A DNA stretch of 5,546 nucleotides from Thioalkalivibrio nitratireducens (GTDB taxonomy: Bacteria > Pseudomonadota > Gammaproteobacteria > Ectothiorhodospirales > Ectothiorhodospiraceae): positions 1-5,546 of the forward strand of contig JAABSN010000215.1 in NCBI GenBank assembly GCA_011390385.1, written 5' to 3'. The notes below the pieces were generated by a model that was not told the DNA's origin, did not search any database, and was given only the letters and a program-made list of their open reading frames with translations. Every line of letters begins with the position of its first letter. Positions within the stretch are counted from its first letter, which is position 1. The translations under genes were made by a program, and so were the position numbers. Positions 1 to 5,546 of the stretch are shown here, piece by piece.

Positions 1-2
1 TG

Positions 3-770
3 TTGTCGGCCGAGCAGGCCGCACCTGAACTTACGCTCGTGTTCGACGGCGTGCTGCAGGCGCTGGCGGCGGACCCGGCCGTGACTGTCGTGGCGCGCGA
101 GGATGTGGCGCGAATGCTGCGCGAACAAGAGATATCCCTGCAGGGGCTCATGCGCCGGCCGGTGCGGTACGGTTCACTGCTTGGTGCGGAGTTGATCCTG
201 TACGGGCAAACCGAGACGAAAGATAGTGAGGTGCGCGTTCGGGCGCTGTGCCTGGACGTTCGTACCGGCAACGTCGTCGCGGAACGGGGGTTTACGCTGG
301 CCAGGCCGCTCCAGCCGGCGGCGACGTCGTCGGCCGTCACGGAAGCGCTCGCCCTGATTCGTGACGGAATCGCCACTATCCGCCGGCACGAGGACTCACC
401 AACGGCTTCGGTCCTGTCCGTCGCCAACCGAAGTGACTCAAGGCGGCTCAACTTTGTCGAGGAGAAACTGCGTCGGCTTGTGGAGGAGCAACTCGAGGAA
501 CTCGGCTACTACCTGCTCCGGCGCGAGAAGCCGGGGGTGCTCGCCGGGGAGACCGCCCTCAGCGCCGCCGGCATGGTCCGGCCGGACGCCGAAGTGCTGG
601 CGGCCGCTGCCGATACGGCCGTATGGGCCACCTTCGTGGAACAGCCCGACTATGAGCTGGCGCAAGCGGACACGCCCATCGCCCTTCGCGTGACTGTGCG
701 CCGGTCCGATCGGACGCAGGACGCACACGAAATGGTGTTCACTCTTGCGGCCTGGGATACACTTGAATCC
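3..770 (+). other. Tandem CsgG/LpoB-like domains of the large protein
   Basis: These bases encode residues 1-256. The first unit shows the family pattern of a beta strand, an arginine, a helix ending in L-x-EQ, then L-x-GL and LLGA (residues 28-62), followed by a strand pair around a T-G turn (RTGN at 87-90). The second unit starts at VLSVAN (137-142) and keeps a helix, a glycine (168), a strand ending in RR (173-174) and E183/L186, but lacks the EQ and LLG motifs. Both units align with residues 28-250 of the neighbouring protein. The domain assignment rests on motif recognition alone. Confidence 0.68.
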
Positions 771-3700
771 GGACTTCGGTCTTGTTTGCCCGCTCCCGCG
801 ACGGATTGCGATGAGCTTTCCCGTGAGGATGCGTGCGCCGAAGCCGCGCGGTTGATGACGGAACTGCGGAGTCAGATGCGCCAGAATCGTTGGGACGACG
901 CGTTCTGGTCGAAGGCGGAAGCAGCCCGACGGATCATCTATCTCGATCCCACCATCGCGGAGGCCTATTTGATTCTTGCGGAGAGTCTGGACTGGCAGGA
1001 TCCCATCGAATTGCGCGAGAAACTCGACATGTACGTCAAGTACCTGGAGTTCCCTCGAGAGGACCGGACGGGCGTGCGACAGGCATTCTTCGGTATCCTG
1101 CGACATGGTGCGTGGCAGTTTGTCGGCGGCCGGGAAGCCGAATATGTGCGTTGGATGCGCGAATACGCGGAGTGGGCCAACGGCGAGTGTCGGCAGTCTC
1201 TTTTCGTCACCTGGGCGCCTGACGACGCACTCCAGAAATGGTGGCAAGCGCATCCCCTTGAGCGAATGGCCTACTACGAGAGACTGCAGGAACTGGCGGG
1301 TGACAAACCGCACGGCGGCATTTGCCCACTGTTGGAGATGGCGAAGTGTCATGATCAGCTCGATGATCCGACTGCAGCGGCCCAATGTGCGTATCGGGCG
1401 GTGACCGAGCACCGCGTCGCGCCACGATTCTGCCGCGAGAATGGGTATGACGTACTGCGATGGCTCAACGGACTGGTGCCGGCACGCCAAGCCGAAGCCC
1501 TTGCGCCAGAGCCTGTGACAGGGCACAGGGCAGGCATGCCGCTCCGCGGGCAAGTCTCAGGTGTGGAAGATTGTTACGTTCCGTCTGTGGACGAGATGTC
1601 TCAAGCCAGGGCCCTGTTCGAGGAACGTGACGACGCGTACTTCGAGCATGACATGGCAGCCCTGTATGGTGTGGGTGGTGCCAAGTCGCTCTGGGACTAC
1701 CAGTATCGTGCCGACGCAGATCGCCTGCGCCGGAGGAACTACCCGCGCGTGGCCCCGCGGCCGATACGGGCGGGTGCGTATGAGCTCTCCTATGCGGCCT
1801 TCCTGCAGCCGACGGCGTCGGGCCTGTGGCTTCGGGGCCTGGATGTCAACGGCCGCACTGTGCTGCTCCACTCCATCGATGGCCGCGGCTGGTCGGCCGT
1901 CGAAACCCCCGACGGGTTTGCGCGTCGTGACATTGACCTTATCGACGTGGTGGAGTGCGATGGAACCGTGCTCTTCGCGACGTCACACACCGGATGTTGG
2001 GCATACCGTCCCAACAGCGGTCAGTGGCGTCATCTCGACATGACGCAGGGGCTGCCGTCCGACAACGTGGGTCCGCTATGGGTGGACCGCGGCCGTAAGG
2101 AAGTATGGATCAGCGCGGGAACCTTTCTCGCTAAATTTGCCGATGACCGGTTGCAGGGCTATCGGCAGGTGATCCCGTCCCGCCCGGCAGCCATGTGCAT
2201 CAGCGATGGCTGCGGCGTCGTGCTCTCCTTCGACGGGCTGCTCTTCCGGCTCGATCGGGACCGGCAGGACTTGATTCCGATCCCGTACGACAGTGAAGCG
2301 CCCGAGGCGCCGGCGGCACCGGCGTGCTATCTCTCGTCGATCCACCGGAACTACAACAGCGCAGACCTCTCGCAAATGCATGCCCGGATGGCCGTGCGCG
2401 GCAGCGATCTGTACTTTGCCACCCGCGGGGGCATCGTGGCCACCGACCCTCGAGGGCGCGCCAAACAGTGGGCCTATCCATCCGCCTTCTGCTTTCGGGG
2501 AGAGCTCGGCGCCTGGGTCGAAGGCAACTGCGCTTTGCCGGAATGCCGGGTCACGCACGTCGTGGCCGACGACCGCGACGAGAACTTGATCTGGGTGGTA
2601 AGTCATCACAACGCCTACGGGTTCGGCTACGAGGGCGGGTTCCGTTCCGTGCCGCGGACAGGAAACCCGGGCATGGACTCGCCGGATGATGCGCGGGGAT
2701 TCATTACCGCCTTCAACACGCAAACCCGAACCTTCTCGACGCCGCGCGAGATCACCGAACCGTTCGCGAACGTGCAGCCCTGGGGCGATACGCTCATGCT
2801 CACAGGAAAGGGCCTGCGATGCCTGCCCAAGAGCATTTGGGTGCCCAGTTCGACGGCGACCGACGTGGACGCAGCGTCGCCTGTCGAGATGGAACCCACA
2901 TGCCTGATGTCCCGCGTGTCTCGGGAAGCACTCCGCGGGAACGAACCGTCGGCGATCGAGATGCTCGACTCCCAACTGCAGGTTACCGAGACGAACGTGT
3001 CGTACCGGTTGATCCTGGCCCGACTATACGGGACCCGCGACGGCCTATACGATCCCGGACGAGCCGCGCAAGTGCTGAGGCCGCTTCTGTCCGAGTCATA
3101 CCCACGTCCGTTGCGAATGCGTGCCGCTTTTGATAGTGCCGACTACTTCTACTACGCAGGCCGACTGAGCGAGTCCATCGCGGTCGTGCAGCCCTTTCTT
3201 TCGCAGTACATGAATTATCTGAGCCGCCCGCCCAACCACGGCCCGGACCTGTACGACATGCGACACGTCTGGGCGCACGTCTATCGCGGCCGTCCCGCCG
3301 CCGAGGTCATGGCCGAGACGCGGGATCTGGCCCGGCTATGCAACGAGTATGAGTTCACATTCTTGAAGGACGTGGCCACCTACCTTGGTATGCCGGACGA
3401 GATGGATGACAAGTACTTCCGCAGCCTTTGGCAGGCCGGGAAGTTCAGTCAGGCACTCGGGCAACACCGGAAGACCGAAACCAGTACCGACGTTTCGACT
3501 GCCGAGTTTTTCCTGGAAGCCGGCGATCCCGGCCTCGCATTGCGCATTCTGGACGGATTCCGCTCGCTGCAGCGGTGGGATGCATGGCAAGGATATGAAC
3601 CGGCCTGGTCGCCGGTCTATGCCGAGTTGATCCGCCACCGCGTCCTACTTCTTGGGCATCCTACAAGTGACGTACCGCCCATGCGGCCTGCGATCCAACG

Positions 3701-4496
3701 GCGCGTGGATGTCTGGCCCGAGCTGGCTCACGGCCTGACTGAGTGGGATCGACGTCTGGAGATGATGGCCACGCAGCCGAACGGCCTGGCTGCGTTCAGG
3801 GAGAGCCTTGCGCTGGCGTATCGCGGCCTCTACGAGCAGGCACTTTCGCGAATCAAGGCCATGCGACCCGAGACGGTGGGCGACTTCGCATACGCGGAGG
3901 GCTGCCGTTTGGGTGGCATCATCGAGAAGTACTCTCTCGGCCGTTCGGGCGCCGCGGACCGCCACTTCCAAGCGGCAGCGGCGGCCTACATGCGCGCATA
4001 CGAATCCACATCGGACGGCGGATACGGTGGCCATTGCCTGTACCTGGCGGCCCGCACGGGCCTTCTGCGCGGGCGGCCGGATCGCGCGGCGTTCGAGACG
4101 GTGATACGCCGCTACCCGGCATCCGAGGCGGCCGAATCTGCGCGGCGAGATCTTGCAGGACTCGTCGACACGAACACGCCGCCCGTATTGTGTCACGGCA
4201 TTGACGACGGTCGTCCGGTTCGCCCCGGGGCGGTATATGGACCGCATGACGTATTGGTACTGACCCTTCCAGAGGCGCCGGCCGTGGATATGGTGCTCTA
4301 CCGGGACGGGCTGGACTTCGTGTGGAGCCATGGCCGCAACCCTCTCGGATGGGACGGCCGCTCCCTGCATTGGCCCGGTGCCCGTCCGCGTCCAGGCATG
4401 GGCTATCTGGATTTCTTAAAGGACGGCAAGTTCGTTACGCGGCGCTTCTACCATTTCTTTGGGCGCATCGCCAATGAAGCGGAGGGCAAACAGTAA
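3..4496 (+). CDS. Giant CsgG/LpoB-like, TPR and beta-propeller envelope protein (5' partial)
   Basis: Open frame of 1,497 codons ending in TAA at 4494. The first codon seen (TTG) is unlikely to be the true start: residue 1 aligns with residue 28 of the downstream protein, so a signal peptide and first beta strand probably lie off the left edge. Residues 1-97 form a CsgG/LpoB-like unit (AREDVARMLREQE at 31-43, GSLLGAE at 57-63, DVRTGNVV at 85-92). Residues 136-255 are a degenerate second unit, 278-499 TPR-like helices (clearest at 291-329), 590-946 a propeller, 967-1387 more TPR-like repeats, and 1388-1497 a beta-rich end domain. No transmembrane helix, kinase or catalytic motif was seen. The family knowledge used is that CsgG/LpoB-type domains act in the periplasm or at the outer membrane and that TPRs and propellers bind partners. 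A scaffold or sensor role in the envelope is inference. I do not recognise a named gene. Confidence 0.93.
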   Translation: MSAEQAAPELTLVFDGVLQALAADPAVTVVAREDVARMLREQEISLQGLMRRPVRYGSLLGAELILYGQTETKDSEVRVRALCLDVRTGNVVAERGFTLARPLQPAATSSAVTEALALIRDGIATIRRHEDSPTASVLSVANRSDSRRLNFVEEKLRRLVEEQLEELGYYLLRREKPGVLAGETALSAAGMVRPDAEVLAAAADTAVWATFVEQPDYELAQADTPIALRVTVRRSDRTQDAHEMVFTLAAWDTLESGLRSCLPAPATDCDELSREDACAEAARLMTELRSQMRQNRWDDAFWSKAEAARRIIYLDPTIAEAYLILAESLDWQDPIELREKLDMYVKYLEFPREDRTGVRQAFFGILRHGAWQFVGGREAEYVRWMREYAEWANGECRQSLFVTWAPDDALQKWWQAHPLERMAYYERLQELAGDKPHGGICPLLEMAKCHDQLDDPTAAAQCAYRAVTEHRVAPRFCRENGYDVLRWLNGLVPARQAEALAPEPVTGHRAGMPLRGQVSGVEDCYVPSVDEMSQARALFEERDDAYFEHDMAALYGVGGAKSLWDYQYRADADRLRRRNYPRVAPRPIRAGAYELSYAAFLQPTASGLWLRGLDVNGRTVLLHSIDGRGWSAVETPDGFARRDIDLIDVVECDGTVLFATSHTGCWAYRPNSGQWRHLDMTQGLPSDNVGPLWVDRGRKEVWISAGTFLAKFADDRLQGYRQVIPSRPAAMCISDGCGVVLSFDGLLFRLDRDRQDLIPIPYDSEAPEAPAAPACYLSSIHRNYNSADLSQMHARMAVRGSDLYFATRGGIVATDPRGRAKQWAYPSAFCFRGELGAWVEGNCALPECRVTHVVADDRDENLIWVVSHHNAYGFGYEGGFRSVPRTGNPGMDSPDDARGFITAFNTQTRTFSTPREITEPFANVQPWGDTLMLTGKGLRCLPKSIWVPSSTATDVDAASPVEMEPTCLMSRVSREALRGNEPSAIEMLDSQLQVTETNVSYRLILARLYGTRDGLYDPGRAAQVLRPLLSESYPRPLRMRAAFDSADYFYYAGRLSESIAVVQPFLSQYMNYLSRPPNHGPDLYDMRHVWAHVYRGRPAAEVMAETRDLARLCNEYEFTFLKDVATYLGMPDEMDDKYFRSLWQAGKFSQALGQHRKTETSTDVSTAEFFLEAGDPGLALRILDGFRSLQRWDAWQGYEPAWSPVYAELIRHRVLLLGHPTSDVPPMRPAIQRRVDVWPELAHGLTEWDRRLEMMATQPNGLAAFRESLALAYRGLYEQALSRIKAMRPETVGDFAYAEGCRLGGIIEKYSLGRSGAADRHFQAAAAAYMRAYESTSDGGYGGHCLYLAARTGLLRGRPDRAAFETVIRRYPASEAAESARRDLAGLVDTNTPPVLCHGIDDGRPVRPGAVYGPHDVLVLTLPEAPAVDMVLYRDGLDFVWSHGRNPLGWDGRSLHWPGARPRPGMGYLDFLKDGKFVTRRFYHFFGRIANEAEGKQ
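1770..2840 (+). other. Beta-propeller region of the large protein
   Basis: These bases encode residues 590-946. The best motif is GLPSDNVGPLWVDR (683-696) followed by VWISAG (701-706), the typical pattern of two-component-regulator propeller repeats (Reg_prop). Similar strand, turn and aromatic patterns start near residues 603, 647, 688, 729, 794, 850 and 922, which suggests about seven blades, though the count is uncertain. Short cysteine pairs or clusters (C732/C737; C830, C843, C848) sit in it and could form disulfides if the protein is exported. In characterised families such propellers are ligand-sensing outer regions of hybrid histidine kinases; here no kinase follows. Confidence 0.65.
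2901..4163 (+). other. Second TPR-like helical region of the large protein
   Basis: These bases encode residues 967-1387. Helix pairs with TPR-type spacing of small and aromatic residues are visible at about 970-1065 (YRLILARLYG at 1001-1010, YFYYAGRLSESIAV at 1048-1061), 1138-1190 (SLWQAGKFSQALGQ, then FLEAGDPGLALRIL), 1264-1288 (LALAYRGLYEQALSRI) and 1345-1387. The last resembles TPR_6 repeats that end in a YPAS-type turn (RRYPASEAAESA, 1369-1380). Stretches between them are helical but poorly matched, so repeat number and borders are approximate. Such arrays usually bind other proteins. Confidence 0.6.
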
Positions 4497-4510
4497 ATAG
4501 CATTACCGGT
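4497..4510 (+). promoter_or_regulatory. Short intergenic gap with no clear ribosome binding site
   Basis: Only 14 bases separate the two genes, too few for an independent promoter of normal size, so co-transcription is likely. No Shine-Dalgarno sequence lies 5-12 bases before the ATG. The nearest purine-rich match, GGAGGG at 4481-4486, ends 24 bases upstream and is too far away. The 8-base palindrome TACCGGTA (4504-4511) touches the A of the start codon and may be chance. Translation may rely on coupling from the upstream gene or on the unstructured AT-rich start (38% GC over 4501-4560). Confidence 0.5.
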
Positions 4511-4576
4511 ATGAAACATATTTTACAAATCACGTTAGCTCTTATGCTCTCTTGCCATGCGATGCTGTGCATGGCA
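4511..4576 (+). other. Signal peptide of the small protein
   Basis: Residues 1-22 have a short positive start (K2, H3), a hydrophobic core from I4 to L13 and a possible signal peptidase I site after CMA (20-22), just before the first beta strand of the mature domain. A lipoprotein signal is an alternative: MLSC (12-15) is a weak lipobox with an unusual leucine at -2. C20 has leucine at -1 and fits badly. Export is well supported; the cleavage type is not. Confidence 0.75.
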
Positions 4577-5506
4577 GGGGTGCCTCACGTAGCATTGATG
4601 CCATCGGGGGATGCGAAGGCCTCTGCGATTGTCGATCTGATGGAGGTGGCGCTGGCTCAGCGGGATGATCTGGTGCTGCTGGACCGGGCGAATGTTGGCC
4701 GGATATTGGGCGAGCAGAAGCTGGTGCTGGAGGGTTTGCTTTCTGCCGATGATGCGTTTGCGATCGGGCAACTGCTTGGCTGCGACGTTTTCGGGGAACT
4801 TCACTTTCAGTCCGGTGGCGATGGGGGTTCTGCTTTCGGGGTGCTTACGGCCTTCGATGCGGGCACGGGAGTCCGCCTGTGTGATGCGACGCTGGATGCA
4901 TCGGGCAGTCTGCAAGCGATCTCGGAGGCGGCGGGCGAGATCCTGCTGGAGGCTCTGCAAAAACGGGCGGATGCGGTATCGCGCACAAATGTGCGGGCTG
5001 TGACACTGCTCAGTGTCAGAAATGTGGATCTTCCCTTGGCTCAAAGTCACCTGCCCGAGGTAGTGGGAACTACGCTTGAACGGCAGCTCCTGCGCTCGGC
5101 AGGTATCACGGTCCTCGAGCGCAAGCATCTGAACCAGGTTAATCAAGAGGCCGTATTGATCGGGGATATCCGGGATCGCCTGCTGGCGTCAAGTGTGCTG
5201 GTCGATCTCGACCTGTCCCGCGGAACGACAACAGGTAGCTTGAGCATTCGCGGGGTGGCCGGTAATAACGGGGACGAATGGGTGGAAGCACTCATGTCTT
5301 CTCCCTCTATCCCCCATGAACTGACATTTGCTTCCAGTTATGAATCGCGGACCGGCCAGAAAAAGGAATCGAGAGCAAAGGATCAGCTCTACTACGGATT
5401 CGATATCAGAGATCTTTCGCCAACAGGCTTGAGACGGTTAATGGATTACTACGTAGGGTGGCGGAAGAAGGTAGACGGGGGGGGCGGGGACGTTCTAGGT
5501 AAATAG
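4511..5506 (+). CDS. Exported tandem CsgG/LpoB-like protein, paralogue of the upstream N-terminus
   Basis: A complete 331-residue protein, ATG to TAG. The start is chosen because it begins a good signal peptide. Residues 25-130 are a CsgG/LpoB-like unit: strand HVALMPSG (26-33), LLDRANVGRILGEQK (56-70), LEGLL (73-77), IGQLLGCD (85-92) and a strand pair around TG (119-120). Residues 162-250 form a second, degenerate unit (LLSVRN 166-171, VLERKHL 201-207). Both align with residues 1-255 of the upstream protein with few gaps. Residues 253-331 match nothing else here; they are polar, then helical, and end in a glycine run. The long inserts that form CsgG's membrane hairpins are absent, so a soluble or lipid-anchored periplasmic role is more likely than a pore. 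The gene is probably in one operon with its neighbour and may partner it. It could alternatively be a general CsgG-fold accessory lipoprotein. Function is unknown. Confidence 0.92.
   Translation: MKHILQITLALMLSCHAMLCMAGVPHVALMPSGDAKASAIVDLMEVALAQRDDLVLLDRANVGRILGEQKLVLEGLLSADDAFAIGQLLGCDVFGELHFQSGGDGGSAFGVLTAFDAGTGVRLCDATLDASGSLQAISEAAGEILLEALQKRADAVSRTNVRAVTLLSVRNVDLPLAQSHLPEVVGTTLERQLLRSAGITVLERKHLNQVNQEAVLIGDIRDRLLASSVLVDLDLSRGTTTGSLSIRGVAGNNGDEWVEALMSSPSIPHELTFASSYESRTGQKKESRAKDQLYYGFDIRDLSPTGLRRLMDYYVGWRKKVDGGGGDVLGK
5477..5489 (+). repeat. Poly-G tract in the 3' end of the small gene
   Basis: Eight G residues (5477-5484), one C, then four G residues (5486-5489) encode the GGGG run at residues 323-326. 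Long G tracts are prone to slippage and sequencing error. Reading the sequence with one G lost or one gained gives a stop within about ten codons in either case (at TAG 5496-5498 or TAA 5500-5502), so the protein end shifts by only a few residues. Confidence 0.85.
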
Positions 5507-5522
5507 CTGTTGGATTGATGTT

Positions 5523-5538
5523 TATAATGTAATTGACA
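5523..5538 (+). promoter_or_regulatory. Possible promoter elements downstream of the small gene
   Basis: The final AT-rich 40 bases contain TATAAT (5523-5528), a perfect sigma-70 -10 hexamer, and TTGACA (5533-5538), a perfect -35 hexamer. They are in the wrong order to pair with each other. No -35-like hexamer lies 15-19 bases before TATAAT, and any -10 for TTGACA would fall beyond the right edge. At least one may belong to the promoter of a downstream gene, but chance in AT-rich DNA is a fair alternative. No hairpin terminator is visible before them. Confidence 0.25.
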
Positions 5539-5546
5539 CACATCAG

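Noticed and set aside
3..5. TTG at position 3 as the true start of the large gene
   Set aside because: It sits at the window edge, has no visible upstream signal, and the paralogue shows that about 27 N-terminal residues including a signal peptide are missing.
438..1553. 371-codon open frame on the minus strand
   Set aside because: It lies fully inside the large gene, its product is rich in Arg, Pro and His with no recognisable domain, and long antisense frames are expected opposite GC-rich coding DNA.
590..2840. Hybrid two-component sensor suggested by the propeller motif
   Set aside because: No transmembrane helix, histidine kinase, receiver or DNA-binding domain follows; TPR-like repeats and a beta-rich domain do.
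2076..2975. 299-codon open frame on the minus strand
   Set aside because: It is antisense to the propeller region, has no domain or signal peptide, and its composition is that of a shadow frame.
3645..4370. 241-codon open frame on the minus strand
   Set aside because: It is antisense to the second TPR-like block and C-terminal domain, which have clear protein features on the plus strand.
4504..4511. TACCGGTA palindrome as an operator
   Set aside because: It is only 8 bases, has no extended symmetry and lies inside a probable operon; chance is sufficient.
4535..5146. 203-codon open frame on the minus strand
   Set aside because: It is antisense to the small exported protein, whose plus-strand frame has a signal peptide and a paralogue match.
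5477..5489. Frameshift in the G tract hiding a longer second gene
   Set aside because: With one G removed or added, the reading frame stops within about ten codons, so a simple tract error would not extend the protein.
5456..5489. G-quadruplex near the end of the small gene
   Set aside because: The G8 and G4 runs give only three runs of three with short loops; a fourth needs a loop of about 18 bases from the GGG at 5456.

Overview
The window holds two same-strand protein genes 14 bases apart that fill nearly all of it. I find no RNA gene, CRISPR array, insertion sequence or clear terminator. The DNA is GC-rich in the first gene (65% in bases 1-60, counted by hand). It drops to 38% in bases 4501-4560 at the start of the second gene, to about 50% near that gene's end, and to about 33% in the last 40 bases. 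Both proteins look like cell-envelope proteins of a Gram-negative bacterium. A large export-type protein that combines CsgG/LpoB-like, TPR and propeller modules, with no clear Shine-Dalgarno at the second gene, would suit the Planctomycetota-Verrucomicrobiota-Kiritimatiellota or Hydrogenedentes groups. That placement is a weak inference; nothing here fixes the taxon.

Bases 3-4496 carry the 3' part of a very large gene (at least 1,497 residues). Its order is: two CsgG/LpoB-like alpha/beta units, a TPR-like helical block, a beta-propeller with a motif typical of two-component-regulator propellers, a long second TPR-like block, and a beta-rich C-terminal domain. The start lies off the left edge: alignment with the second protein shows that about 27 residues (signal peptide and first beta strand) are missing.

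Bases 4511-5506 encode a complete 331-residue exported protein with a signal peptide and the same two CsgG/LpoB-like units, followed by an unmatched tail of about 80 residues instead of TPR and propeller modules. The two proteins align over their N-terminal halves and are therefore likely paralogues.

The genes are probably co-transcribed. The simplest working picture is a pair of exported proteins that share a CsgG/LpoB-like association domain: the small one as a minimal partner, the large one as a scaffold or sensor with protein-binding surfaces. Neither has the long inserts that form the membrane hairpins of the CsgG pore, so a curli-type secretion channel is unlikely. No enzymatic domain was recognised in either protein. 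The last 40 bases hold only fragments of possible promoter sequence for whatever lies downstream.
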